Shown here: positions 9,605-19,033 of the stretch, in pieces
How positions within the stretch are numbered: position 1 is the first letter of the stretch
Layout: each line of letters opens with the position of its first letter
Source: Flammeovirgaceae bacterium
GTDB lineage: Bacteria > Bacteroidota > Bacteroidia > Cytophagales > Cyclobacteriaceae
Length of the DNA stretch: 64,000 nucleotides
Reading direction: 5' to 3'
NCBI GenBank assembly: GCA_016712035.1
Contig: JADJRT010000005.1
Coordinates: 198,912 to 262,911, forward strand
Translations under genes and position numbers: made by a program
The notes under the pieces: model-generated
The model's database searches: none
Told to the model about the DNA's origin: nothing
What the model saw: only the letters and a program-made list of their open reading frames with translations

Positions 9605-9634
9605 AACCCGTTTTGCGGGTTTTGTACCGCAAAA
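9605..9634 (-). promoter_or_regulatory. Leader with two mutually exclusive hairpins before rplC
   Basis: In the transcribed strand the leader can form TTTTGCGG/CCGCAAAA (9634-9627 with 9618-9611, 8 bp). It can also form AACCCG/CGGGTT (9621-9616 with 9610-9605, 6 bp). The two share bases 9616-9618, so only one can form at a time. The arrangement lies between the promoter and the rplC start and resembles a ribosomal-protein leader switch. That function is an inference; only the inverted repeats are seen. Confidence 0.45.
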
Positions 9635-9641
9635 AGGACTG

Positions 9642-9671
9642 CAAAGATAGGAACTAAACATTAGCTACCAA
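9642..9671 (-). promoter_or_regulatory. Bacteroidota-type promoter of the ribosomal-protein operon
   Basis: The minus strand has TTG (9671-9669), 19 bases, then TATCTTTG (9649-9642), a full match to the Bacteroidota consensus TTG-N19-TAnnTTTG. Transcription should start near 9635, giving a leader of about 57 bases before rplC. The remaining 200 bases up to the plus-strand permease gene at 9872 show no gene and no clear promoter for that gene. Confidence 0.8.
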
Positions 9672-9871
9672 GTGCGCCTTTCAAAAAAATAAATGAGACC
9701 AGTTGATAGCCTATAAGAACAGGGCAAAAATGCATAGTAAGTGACTGATTTTCAATTATATCCATCTTTCTTTGAAAACTATTGAGCCAACTAATATTTA
9801 TTGAAAGCACAGGCTACTTTAACAAAACTCAAAAAAGGTTTTACTTTTCCGACCAATTCTGAATGGTTTGA

Positions 9872-10891
9872 ATGAAACAGGTTTCGTATGGAAAGGGATG
9901 GATATTATTAATAACGCTATTGGTTGGATTACTCATTGCCAACATCTCAATAGGTAGTGTTCAGATTCCGCTTTCAAAATTGTTTCTCAGTCTTTATACT
10001 GATCAACCCTTATTTTCGGATATTCTTTGGCATTTCAGGATACCCAAAGCGCTTACCTGCCTTCTTGCAGGAAGTGCCCTTGCTACAGCGGGACTATTAA
10101 TGCAAACCCTTTTTAGAAATCCTATGGCGGGACCTGATGTGTTGGGATTAACGTCAGGCGCCAGTTTACTGGTAGCTTTAGTTATTCTACTGGGGCAGTT
10201 TAGTACGATTTTCAAAGGAGTGCTTTTTCATAACTCGTGGAGCGTAGCCTTAGCGGCTAGTTTGGGAGGCGGTTTGGTCTTTATTCTCATTATTTCCATC
10301 GCCAAATATGTAAAAGACAATGCCGCACTATTAATTATAGGATTGATGATTAGTGCCGCAACCTCCTCACTGGTAAGTGTTATGCAATACACCAGCAAGG
10401 CCGATGATCTGCAGGCATTCCTGATCTGGACATTAGGCAGCATGGGTAATACCAACTGGACGGAAATAAGTGTGCTTGCCATAGTAGTTGCCCTCGGCCT
10501 GGGGATTAGTTACGGGTCTATAAAGTCATTAAACTCCTGGCTATTGGGCGAGAACTATGCGCGTAGTCTTAATATAAATATGGGTCGATCGCGTTTATGG
10601 ATTGTGGTTGCCACTGGTTTACTCACCGGATCGGTAACGGCATTTTGCGGACCTATTGCTTTCGTGGGCCTTGCCGTACCCCATCTGGTAAGATTGATTA
10701 TTCCGGTAACAAACCATAAAATATTAATGCCGGCAGTCATGATGGGTGGTTCCATCCTATTGCTCTTTTGCGATTTGGTAGCCCAACTCCCCGGTAGCAC
10801 TCAAATCTTACCTCTAAATGCCATTACCTCACTCATTGGAGCACCCGTAGTAATCTGGATGGTTATTAAATCAAAAAGAATCAGTGTCTGA
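9872..10891 (+). CDS. FecCD-family ABC transporter permease (siderophore, haem or cobalamin import)
   Basis: This is the inner-membrane permease of a type II ABC importer. The 339 residues contain about ten hydrophobic segments, the FecCD features LLMQTLFRNPMAGPDVLGLTSG and FCGPIAFVGLAVPHLVRLI, and normal length for BtuC/FecD proteins. The next gene (ATPase) overlaps its stop, so the two form an operon. No substrate-binding protein lies beside them. A BtuF-like one occurs near 40 kb next to a cobalamin riboswitch and btuB, so B12 is a plausible substrate, but iron-siderophore or haem cannot be excluded from sequence. Confidence 0.9.
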   Translation: MKQVSYGKGWILLITLLVGLLIANISIGSVQIPLSKLFLSLYTDQPLFSDILWHFRIPKALTCLLAGSALATAGLLMQTLFRNPMAGPDVLGLTSGASLLVALVILLGQFSTIFKGVLFHNSWSVALAASLGGGLVFILIISIAKYVKDNAALLIIGLMISAATSSLVSVMQYTSKADDLQAFLIWTLGSMGNTNWTEISVLAIVVALGLGISYGSIKSLNSWLLGENYARSLNINMGRSRLWIVVATGLLTGSVTAFCGPIAFVGLAVPHLVRLIIPVTNHKILMPAVMMGGSILLLFCDLVAQLPGSTQILPLNAITSLIGAPVVIWMVIKSKRISV

Positions 10892-11855
10892 ATCCACCCT
10901 CATAATGCTACAGACCAGGAACCTCGCAGCAGGGTACAAACTGGATGGGAAGGATTTTCCGCTCTTTGATAACTTGAACCTGAACCTGAATAAAGGTGAA
11001 CTGGTTTGCTTTATGGGATCTAATGGTATAGGTAAAACAACATTGATTAGAACATTAGTTGGTCTGCAAAAGCCCTTACGGGGATCTACTGAGATTCCTT
11101 CTAAAGATTCGGTGGCATTGGTTCTTACCGATAAAATTACATCTTCCATAATGACCGTCTATGACCTGGTGTCGTATGGCCGGTATCCTTATTTGAATTG
11201 GAATGTCCAATTGTCGGCCTATGATCATAGGCTAATTGAAGAATCTATTAAGCGCGTGCATTTAGAACCGTTGGCTCAAAAGAGAATCTCTGAACTAAGT
11301 GATGGCCAGTTGCAAATGGCTATGCTTGCCAAAGCGCTTGCTCAGGACACTGCCATTCTTTTTCTGGATGAACCAACCGCCCATCTTGACCTTAATAATA
11401 GAGTAGAAATAATGAATCTGCTCCGCACATTATGTCGCACGGAGGGAAAAACAGTTTTAGTAGCCACCCACGAACTTGATCTTGCCCTACAAACAGCAGA
11501 CCGGATTTGGTTAGCCACGAACGAACGAAAAATTCTAGAAGGGATACCGGAAGATCTGGTATTAGATGGCACTTTTGATGAAGTGTTTAGGTTTAAAGGA
11601 TTTGATTTAAAATCCGGAAAGGTAAGTCAGGAGCCATATCGAAAAAAAGCCTTACAACTGGAAGGACAGGGACATGAATATCTCTGGACAAAAAATGCGT
11701 TAGAACGCACTGGTTACGAGATCAATGCTGCTTCAGCAATAAAAATTAAGGTAACTCATAAAGACAAAGCCATAACCTGGAACTTAAGTAATGAAAATAC
11801 AGAGATTAACTTCACTAATCTTTCGGGGCTGCTCGACGCTCTTGCTAAGGATTAG
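10884..11855 (+). CDS. FecE/BtuD-like ABC transporter ATPase
   Basis: This ATPase powers the preceding permease. Visible motifs are Walker A GSNGIGKTT, signature LSDGQLQMAMLAKAL, Walker B ILFLDEPTAHLD and the H-loop THELDLAL. The start is either GTG at 10884 (8-base overlap with the permease) or ATG at 10905. The GTG fits coupled translation; the ATG gives MLQTRNLAAGY, a usual N-terminus. The protein is about 320 residues, some 60 longer than typical BtuD/FecE. The extra C-terminal part (from about residue 240) has no recognised motif and may be a small regulatory domain. Confidence 0.9.
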   Translation: MSESTLIMLQTRNLAAGYKLDGKDFPLFDNLNLNLNKGELVCFMGSNGIGKTTLIRTLVGLQKPLRGSTEIPSKDSVALVLTDKITSSIMTVYDLVSYGRYPYLNWNVQLSAYDHRLIEESIKRVHLEPLAQKRISELSDGQLQMAMLAKALAQDTAILFLDEPTAHLDLNNRVEIMNLLRTLCRTEGKTVLVATHELDLALQTADRIWLATNERKILEGIPEDLVLDGTFDEVFRFKGFDLKSGKVSQEPYRKKALQLEGQGHEYLWTKNALERTGYEINAASAIKIKVTHKDKAITWNLSNENTEINFTNLSGLLDALAKD

Positions 11856-11860
11856 TACGC

Positions 11861-13112
11861 TTAGTACTCAATCAGTTCGTCACCTTCTTTATAGTCGATA
11901 AAGTAAATAACCATGTTGCACATTTCATCAGTCGAATTCCAACCATAGCCAATATCCTTGGCGGGATTATTTGGGTTTGCCGGATTCTCACTTGTGTTGT
12001 CATATTTAGCCTCCACGTAGATGCGGGAGCCTGCTGGAATCTTAAGCAAATTTTTGAACTGATAAGTGGTCTGCCAATTGAAATCCCACTCATCAATTTT
12101 TATCAATGGAATTTTTTCACCCTCCAGCGTTACAGCATAGGCTAAAAATGATTTTCCAATAAAATGCATGTGCGGCATTACTGAAATAAGTGATATATCT
12201 TTTGTGATTGTATAGTTTATGTGGAAGGTTGGCATTCGTTCGGCATCAATATAAAAGGGTTGATTACGAATGTCATTTTCGCGAAGTGTTAATGTATAGA
12301 CCTCCCGGGTAACAGGGATTTTGGCATAATATAAATTCACCACCGACTTATCCTGCTGTGGTTTAGAAGATGGCGAATAATGGATATTTAAAATTAGGTC
12401 AGAACCTTTTACTAATTTCTTTCCTGTGCCTGGAGGAAAAAATATTTTAGTATTCCCTGGCACCCACCCATACAAGAATTCATCTGCCAGTGGCACCGTC
12501 TGAAATTTTTTTATTTCCGGATCCATTTCACTCATACCATCAATACCGCGAATTTTTTGAGTTGAATCCACCATCACGCGGCTATGATGGACTTGCTTTC
12601 GGTTTCCTGGAACAAACTCCACAGCTGACACATACGTATCTGACGGAAGATTGCTGGGCACCACGAAAAAACGAAAATCCTCCTCTGCCTTTTCCGATAA
12701 TTGGTAGCTGCTAATCATCGGTAATACTAGGTCGGGCTTCGTCAGATCTTCCAGATCTGTTGAAACCTTTTTAGACTTTACTTTTTTTCCTTTTGGCATA
12801 TCACTGCTAATCCATTTCTGAATGAGATCAATTTCCGCAGATGTTAATTTCTTTTCATTGCGAAATGTTTGATAGGTAGGGTCTGCCTTCCAGGGTGGCA
12901 TGTATCTCGTTTCTGTTACATGACCAATAAAATTTCCCTTGGCTTTACTTCCTCATAGGTTTGCAAACTAAAGGGCCCAATCCCCCAGGTTTATGGCACG
13001 ATACACAATTCGTTTGGATCAGGGGCTCAATATCCGCGTTATAAGTTGGCTGACTATAACTTAAGTCTGAAATCGCAAAAAGCAAGAAAAGCATCAATGA
13101 CCTTCGGCACAT
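11861..13112 (-). CDS. Secreted cytochrome c / copper type II (PHM-like) monooxygenase fusion, one frameshift
   Basis: From ATG at 13112 the text is a signal peptide (MCRRSLMLFLLFAISDLSYS), then a c-type haem site CVSCH with an N-terminal domain like those of planctomycete-type cytochromes. A break near 12948 then leads into MPPWKADPTYQTF. The C-terminal 280 residues carry the copper ligands of peptidylglycine/dopamine monooxygenases: a His-His pair (QVHHSRV), a single His (NIHYSP), HxH (MPHMHFIG) and a late Met (DEMCNM). The enzyme class hydroxylates C-H bonds with O2; here the fused haem domain may deliver electrons. The substrate is unknown. The partner gene is 34 bases upstream. Confidence 0.82.
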
Positions 13113-13146
13113 AGCTGAGTTCTTAACAATATCCAATCCAACTTTA

Positions 13147-13710
13147 TTAATGATGATTGTGCGTTTCACTCTTTGTGGGAGATCGTTGAATAAAACAACC
13201 AAGCGCCTCCGTTTCTGTGATTTCTGGTTGCTTCCCTTCCAGGGTCGCATTTACGGCATCGATCAAATAATGTTCCGTGGTTTCTAACCGATAACGACCT
13301 AATTCATAAAACCAATTATCAATAGCCCCGCGGTAGATCACCTGATTATTGTGTACTAAGTAAACCTCTGGCGTTACTTTAGCATCCAGCTTTTCGGTCA
13401 GCACATGTTTTTTATCATCAACCAACTTAATAATTCGAGGTATCTGATACTCATCTCTAAAGGCAGAAGATTGCTTCTTTGATAAGCCCGCAGGAAAATA
13501 TCCGGATGTACTAATTCCTTTTTCGGCAAACTGAGTCGCCAACTCTTTAATAGTAACCATATACTTCTGTGTGATAGGACAATCCACAGCCATAAAAATG
13601 ATCACCTCTGGTCGGTCGCCATCCGATGCAGCCTCATGTTGATGCTGAGCCATGCACAGAGTGGCGCTTAACCAAAGTAAAAAGAAGATTACCTTTTTCA
13701 TTCTTGTCAA
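13147..13710 (-). CDS. Secreted thioredoxin-fold (redoxin-like) protein
   Basis: The 187 residues start with MTRMKKVIFFLLWLSATLCM, a signal peptide, so the protein acts in the periplasm or is a surface protein. The fold is suggested by EVIIFMAVDCPITQKY at the usual redox-site position, PRIIKLVDDKKHV, and a cis-Pro region KVTPEVYLV. The site has a single cysteine (CPIT) rather than CxxC, so a thiol-disulfide reductase role is doubtful. A peroxidase-like, copper-delivery or haem-maturation role is possible. It ends in HNHH, a possible metal site. It is cotranscribed with the copper monooxygenase and overlaps the upstream dgcA-like gene by 4 bases. Confidence 0.75.
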   Translation of the reverse strand: MTRMKKVIFFLLWLSATLCMAQHQHEAASDGDRPEVIIFMAVDCPITQKYMVTIKELATQFAEKGISTSGYFPAGLSKKQSSAFRDEYQIPRIIKLVDDKKHVLTEKLDAKVTPEVYLVHNNQVIYRGAIDNWFYELGRYRLETTEHYLIDAVNATLEGKQPEITETEALGCFIQRSPTKSETHNHH

Positions 13711-14774
13711 ATCCTTTCTACACCCAAACCCGGTTTATCAGAGCAAGACATAATACCATCTTTCAATATAAAACCACCCTTTACTTCATCTTTCGCTAAA
13801 TCCAAACTTCCGTCAAGATCTATATACTTTGTATTCTCACAAGCAAAAGCAGCATGCAAGGCGGCTGTAATACTCACAATACTTTCGTCATTACATCCCC
13901 AGAATAAATCAACCCCAGCTAAAGAACCAATGTCAGCTATTTTTAGTGCCTGACTTACCCCGCCACACTTCATCAACTTAATATTAAATATTCCTGTTGC
14001 TACAGGAGGTATCACTAACTCATACGCATCGGCTGGTGTTAATAAAGATTCATCAGCAGCTAACACTTTTCTGATGTCGGCTGGTAATTTTTTGGCCTCC
14101 TCGATTGCTTTGGCAGGAAGGGGTTGTTCAATCAATTCAATGTCGAGTGATTTTGTGCGGTTATAAAACTCGATAGTTTGAGCGGATGTGTATCCCTGAT
14201 TCGCGTCAATGCGGATCACAAATTTCTTTCCGAATTTCTCCCGCAACTTCACCATTCGTTCAATGTCTTCTTCCAGGTCGATGCCCAACTTTACTTTAAG
14301 TACACTAAAACCTCGTTCGCCATATTCCTTCGCTTCCTTTAAGGTCTCCTCAACATTCTTTATGCCAATGGTGTTTGAAGTGGGGAGAGATTTTATTTTC
14401 TGACCCAAAAACTTCACTAACGGTATGCCCAGAAATTTGGTGTACGCATCATATAAAGCAATATCAAGTGCCGCACGCGCAGCCGGATTTTTGGGAAGTT
14501 TTTTCCAAACTTCAAAAGTCAATTGATTAAGTTCGCGGATATCGCGACCTATTAAAAACTGAATGTTATTTTCTTCCAGCGCTTTCGCACACTGTTCAAA
14601 ACTTTCGCCTGTTACATATTCGCTAGGGTTGGCAGCGCCTATTCCAGTTACTCCATTTTCCAGTGTAATCTCAACAAATGCATTGAGCACTTCATCTACC
14701 GTTTTAAAAGCAATGGTGTAAGGCTTGGTATTTACTAAATCAGCAGACCAGACTTTGATATCTTTAATTTTCAT
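13707..14774 (-). CDS. dgcA: Enolase-superfamily dipeptide epimerase / N-acetyl-D-glutamate racemase (DgcA-like)
   Basis: The 355 residues are a complete muconate-lactonizing subgroup enzyme. The catalytic Lys pair is in VLKVKLG, metal ligands in RIDANQGY, ELIEQPL and LAADES, and the second Lys in FNIKLMKCGG. The family includes L-Ala-D/L-Glu epimerases of peptidoglycan recycling and the DgcA racemases that convert N-acetyl-D-glutamate to the L form. The gene directly follows a DUF1611/DgcN-type gene, the partner of DgcA in the described D-glutamate pathway, which favours the second role. Alternative: a murein-peptide epimerase. Confidence 0.8.
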   Translation of the reverse strand: MKIKDIKVWSADLVNTKPYTIAFKTVDEVLNAFVEITLENGVTGIGAANPSEYVTGESFEQCAKALEENNIQFLIGRDIRELNQLTFEVWKKLPKNPAARAALDIALYDAYTKFLGIPLVKFLGQKIKSLPTSNTIGIKNVEETLKEAKEYGERGFSVLKVKLGIDLEEDIERMVKLREKFGKKFVIRIDANQGYTSAQTIEFYNRTKSLDIELIEQPLPAKAIEEAKKLPADIRKVLAADESLLTPADAYELVIPPVATGIFNIKLMKCGGVSQALKIADIGSLAGVDLFWGCNDESIVSITAALHAAFACENTKYIDLDGSLDLAKDEVKGGFILKDGIMSCSDKPGLGVERI

Positions 14775-14800
14775 GAACGAGTTACTTATGGTATAATAAT

Positions 14801-15924
14801 TTAAACCTGAGCGATAGACTTATCAATCATATCCTTAAAAATAGCCACTAACCGATCTACACCATCTTCCAAGGGCAATATCACGGGTATTCCTAATTCC
14901 TTTTCCTTTTGCGTTGCATACTCATGAGCTTCTTGCTCAGTCATTTTTGCGGTGTTAACCGTAAGGGCTACGGTTGGCGCGCCATACGTTTTTATAAGCG
15001 CAATCTCGTCTTTAATCTCAGGCATGTAGGCGGGGTAATATTCCATATCCTTATACTGCTTGCGGGTAGGGTCGTGTTGTAATACAACCGCATTCGCATC
15101 AGCCGAAACAATCCACTCGGCCCCAGCCGGACCGCTAGATTCCGTAGTGACGATTGACCTTCAATAAAAATAATATCCGGTTTCGCCTCGTCCCAGCATT
15201 GCACAACAGCATGCTCCATTTCGCCCGAGATAAAATCGTTTAGCGTACTATCGAAGACAAAACCATACTTCGCACCCTGCATCCATCCGGTTTGCCCAGT
15301 GTATATCATTTCGGCTCTGAAACCAGCCTTACGCATAGCTTCTGTAAGAAAGCGGGTTGTGGTTCGTTTTCCCAAAGCACAGTCGGTACCCAACACAGCA
15401 ATTTTCGGGCAGTGCACATTCTTTATTTTGCCCGACCAAAAATGCAGGTCTTTGAATTTTTTTGGCTTACGCACGTCAATAATTTCTAAGCCACGAGAAC
15501 GCGCAAAATCCGCCAGTTCGGGAATGTCAGAAATATATTCGTGTAAGCCATTAACTAAGCTATAGCCATGGATAAGCCCGTCTTTTAAAATGGCTCTTAG
15601 TGTATCGGGGATAACCCCGCCTTTGGTGGCTACTCCTATTATACAATACTTGGCAGTTTGTTTCGATGTTTTAGCGAACTCTTCTACACTCGCGTATACA
15701 GGAATATTTCTTTTCTTTCCATCTAACACCTCTCCGGCATCTTTGCCGGCACTCTTGTCATCTATCACGCCCACAATATTGTATCGGTCAGTGCCGCGAA
15801 TTAAACCATGAGCCGTTTTGCCGTTATTGCTATCCAGGTAGCCGGCTGTAATTATAATGGCATTACTTTTTCCATAGGTTAGTTTAGTGGGGCGAAAATT
15901 ACGCGGTTTAATCGCGATTCTCAA
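14801..15924 (-). CDS. dgcN: DUF1611 / DgcN-like D-glutamate N-acetyltransferase, one frameshift
   Basis: The N-terminal part has a Rossmann-like segment with GKTAHGLIRG. The central P-loop domain has VLGTDCALGKRTTTRFL and MIYTGQTGWMQGAKYG, hallmarks of DUF1611, whose studied members (DgcN) N-acetylate D-glutamate. A lost T near 15145 breaks GQSSLTESSGPAGAEW. The other frame continues with YYPAYMPEIKDEIALIKTYG to the stop at 14801. The only in-frame start seen upstream is TTG at 15924 (MRIAIKPRNFRP), so the start is uncertain. It lies 26 bases before the dgcA-like gene, so they form an operon. Confidence 0.78.
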
Positions 15925-16056
15925 AGACTCGATGAAATGAACTTTCTAAAGTTTTCTGATTGTAAATCCGTACCGATCGAGGTAGAATTTTTTAAGGATA
16001 GAACTTAAGGTTAATTTTGGGTTGGTTATTGCTACAGGTATCTTAAAAATAATACC

Positions 16057-16476
16057 ATGAAATATCTTATTATATCCCTCTTAAGTCTCTTGGTAAGTGT
16101 CAGTTTTGGTCAGGGTCTGCTTGGCACATGGCAGCTTACAGACGAAAAAACCTGTTTTCAAAGTGAAATGAAAGAGAGCGACACCGAGCTTGAGCTAAAG
16201 GACGCTATGGGTGCCTCCCGGCAGTCGGTTGTGCGAATGATTACTTTTACCAAAAAAGGAACAGCCGAAGAAGGGATCTACTCGCAAGGCAAGAAAAAAG
16301 GGACTGATACCAATAAATTCAATTATAACGTGATTGACAATGAGCTTCAGTTTCTGGATAAGAAATCGGGCATGGCAACCCAACGCTTTATTATTGACGA
16401 AATAACTCACACCACCTTGCGCATTCACAACGTACTTAAAGACTGCGAAATAAAAACGTATACCCGCATTGAGTAA
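16057..16476 (+). CDS. Secreted lipocalin-like small protein
   Basis: The 139 residues begin with MKYLIISLLSLLVSVSFGQ, a clear signal peptide. The mature part opens LLGTWQLTDEKTC, the GxW start typical of lipocalin-like and DUF-type beta-barrel proteins, and ends in short alternating beta strands (TTLRIHNVLKDCEIKTYTRIE spans the last strand pair). Function is unknown. A TAATTTTG element at 16012-16019 is a possible -7 box. The rlmN start overlaps its stop codon (TAATG), so it may be transcribed with rlmN. Confidence 0.7.
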   Translation: MKYLIISLLSLLVSVSFGQGLLGTWQLTDEKTCFQSEMKESDTELELKDAMGASRQSVVRMITFTKKGTAEEGIYSQGKKKGTDTNKFNYNVIDNELQFLDKKSGMATQRFIIDEITHTTLRIHNVLKDCEIKTYTRIE

Positions 16477-17524
16477 TGGTAGAGACAATCCAAACCAAGC
16501 GGGATATTCGAAAACTCAAACAGGATGAGTTAAAAGAATTCTTTGTACAAAAAGGAGACAAAGCCTTTCGCGCCCAACAGGTTTATGAATGGCTGTGGAT
16601 GAAGGCGGCTAAAAGTTTTGATCAGATGACGAACATCTCGCTCGAAACCCGCGAGATGCTAAAACAACATTTTGTAATCAATCACATTAAGGTAGACACG
16701 ATGCAACGCAGCGTGGACGGCACAATTAAAAATGCCGTAACCCTGCATGATGGATTGGTGGTAGAATCTGTATTGATACCCACCGAAAAGAGAATCACTG
16801 CATGCGTTTCTTCGCAGGTAGGTTGCAGTCTGGCCTGCAAATTTTGCGCTACTGCGAGATTGAAAAGACAACGCAACCTTAGCCCCGATGAAATCTATGA
16901 TCAGGTGGCCGCTATTAAGGAACAAGCCGAATTATTTTTCGGCAGACCCTTAACCAACATTGTGTTTATGGGCATGGGCGAGCCGCTGCTTAACTATGCC
17001 AATGTAACCGAAGCCATTGAAAAAATTACTTCGCAAAAGGGTTTGAATATGGCGCGTAAGCGGATAACGGTTTCTACCGTAGGGGTCGCTAAAATGATTC
17101 GTAAAATGGCCGATGATCAGGTTAAATTCAACCTGGCGGTTTCATTGCATTCAGCGATTAATCAAACACGATCGTCTATCATGCCTATCAACGATACTAA
17201 TTCATTGGAAGAATTAGGCGAAGCGCTTGTTTACTGGTATCAGAAAACAAAAAACAAAGTCACGTATGAATATGTTGTTTGGAAAGGCATTAACGATACG
17301 GAAGAAGACGCGAAGGCGTTGCTCAAATTTTGTAAGCTGGTTCCCTCCAAAGTAAATCTTATTGAATACAATCCTATTGATGATGGAGAATTTCAACAAG
17401 CCTCCGAAGAAGGGTTAAATATGTATATGGATTTGTAGAGAAAAATGGAATCACCACGCGCATTCGTAAAAGTCGGGGGAAAGATATTGATGCTGCTTGC
17501 GGGCAACTGGCGAATAAGTCCTAA
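16476..17524 (+). CDS. rlmN: 23S rRNA (adenine-2503-C2)-methyltransferase RlmN, C-terminal frameshift
   Basis: RlmN is a radical-SAM enzyme that methylates A2503 of 23S rRNA and A37 of some tRNAs. The radical-SAM cluster motif is CSLACKFCAT, preceded by the family text TACVSSQVGC. NIVFMGMGEPLLNYANV and KRITVSTVGV follow, and the C-terminal part has FNLAVSLHSA. A missing T near 17434 ends the frame early. The next frame supplies KNGITTRIRKSRGKDIDAACGQL (positions 17445-17513), which includes the second conserved catalytic Cys, and ends TAA at 17522-17524. Full length is about 349, normal. Confidence 0.95.
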
Positions 17525-17580
17525 AACTATTTCGAGACCTAAGGCATCTTCCTATAATTAATCTTAATTAGTCAACCTCA

Positions 17581-18270
17581 ATGAAGTGGATCTTTCTTTT
17601 TGTCTGCCTCTCACTTATAAATTTAAGTGTATCGCATGGCCAGACCAACATCTTGAGTGGGGTGGTCTTGGATTCAGCCTCGCTACAACCACTTTCGTAT
17701 GTAGCTGTTCAGGTTAAAGGAAAAAATATTGGTCAATCGACTAATGAGACTGGGCGATTTTCAATTGAATGTTCATTGGGAGATACGCTTGTGTTCACGC
17801 GCCTCGGCCACAAAGCGTTACTATTCATTCCTAGAAACATAGATCGGAATCTCAACATCATTTTAGCGGAAGACAGCCGGATGTTAAATGATGTAACGGT
17901 TTATGGCGATGTGAAAATTGCTGGCGTAGATGATCAGGAATATAAGGCTAATACGCAGGTCAAGCTAAAAAATCAACCTCTCGCGCCCGAGGCCAATGAG
18001 GTTGCTACCTTTGGTCCAGGTATTACCATTGGGTTTGGTGGGAAAGATAAAACAAAGGTAAAGCGCGATGAGAATTCGAAAACGGAAGTCTATCGTAAAA
18101 CGATTACCTCGGATGACACAAAAAAACAACTTATCGATCTTTACCAGATCTCGGAAGAGATCTACTATAAAAAATTGGAACGATTTAATAACGAGACTCC
18201 GGACGCTAAGTATCTCACCGATCCAAAAGAGATCGTTACCCTGATGATACAGTTCTTTGCAATGAGATAA
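17581..18270 (+). CDS. Secreted protein with CarboxypepD-reg-like domain
   Basis: A signal peptide (MKWIFLFVCLSLINLSVSHG) is followed by a beta-sandwich segment with LSGVVLDSASLQPLSYVAVQ and TNETGRFSI, the pattern of the carboxypeptidase regulatory-like domain also found at the N-terminus of Bacteroidota TonB receptors. The rest (residues 100-229) is polar, Lys-rich and without a known motif, and no TonB plug or barrel follows. The protein is therefore a stand-alone 229-residue periplasmic or surface protein. Function is unknown. Confidence 0.7.
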   Translation: MKWIFLFVCLSLINLSVSHGQTNILSGVVLDSASLQPLSYVAVQVKGKNIGQSTNETGRFSIECSLGDTLVFTRLGHKALLFIPRNIDRNLNIILAEDSRMLNDVTVYGDVKIAGVDDQEYKANTQVKLKNQPLAPEANEVATFGPGITIGFGGKDKTKVKRDENSKTEVYRKTITSDDTKKQLIDLYQISEEIYYKKLERFNNETPDAKYLTDPKEIVTLMIQFFAMR

Positions 18271-18328
18271 TTATAACTTATTTATCGATCCTGAGTTTGC
18301 TTACTTTTGAAACTGAATTCTACGCATT

Positions 18329-19006
18329 ATGGAAGAACATTTTCAAAGCTCAGAAAAAGTAAGAGATTTTGTAATCGGCATGAGCGATGGTCTCACCGTG
18401 CCTTTCGCCTTAGCCGCAGGATTAAGTGGCGCGGTTGATTCGACCGCTATTGTCATCACAGCAGGATTAGCCGAAATCGCAGCCGGTTCCATTGCCATGG
18501 GATTGGGGGGCTACCTGGCAGGTCGCACAGAAATTGAACATTACGATTCGGAAGAAAAACGCGAATACGATGAAGTGGTTAACAAACACGAAGTTGAGAT
18601 TCAAGAGACAAAAGAAATCTTTGCGGAGTATGGAGTAAGCGAGGAGTTGCAAGAGCAGGTAGCGCGCGAGATGGCAAAGAATCCTAAGAAATGGGTGGAC
18701 TTTATGATGCGTTTTGAATTGGGGTTAGAGCGACCTCATAAACACCGGGCTCTTCAAAGTGCATCGATCATCGGTTTATCCTACGTGGTTGGAGGACTGA
18801 TTCCGCTAAGCGCCTATTTTTTTACAGAATCCACAGAAGAAGGATTGATCTATTCTTCCATCATAACCTTGGTCTGTCTGATTGTTTTTGGGTTGGTGAA
18901 AAGTAAACTTACCGGCCAGCCTTTATTTAAAGGAGCCTTGCGTGTAACTGTGGTTGGCGCTGCGGCTGCGGCAGCAGCTTTTACAATTGCTAAGTTGATT
19001 ACCTGA
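18329..19006 (+). CDS. VIT1/CCC1-family divalent metal (Fe/Mn) transporter
   Basis: The 225 residues have the family layout: an N-terminal KVRDFVIGMSDGLTVPFALAAGL, TM2 with AGLAEIAAGSIAMGLGGYLAGRTE, a cytosolic Glu-rich metal-binding stretch (residues 70-130), and three C-terminal membrane helices. Members move Fe2+ or Mn2+ out of the cytosol. The last helix is Ala-rich (VVGAAAAAAAF). A TACTTTTG box at 18302-18309 is a possible -7 element 20 bases before the start. It stands alone between a secreted protein and a convergent rhomboid gene. Confidence 0.9.
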   Translation: MEEHFQSSEKVRDFVIGMSDGLTVPFALAAGLSGAVDSTAIVITAGLAEIAAGSIAMGLGGYLAGRTEIEHYDSEEKREYDEVVNKHEVEIQETKEIFAEYGVSEELQEQVAREMAKNPKKWVDFMMRFELGLERPHKHRALQSASIIGLSYVVGGLIPLSAYFFTESTEEGLIYSSIITLVCLIVFGLVKSKLTGQPLFKGALRVTVVGAAAAAAAFTIAKLIT

Positions 19007-19033
19007 TTCTTGCGCTAAATAATTTTCCTCTTC

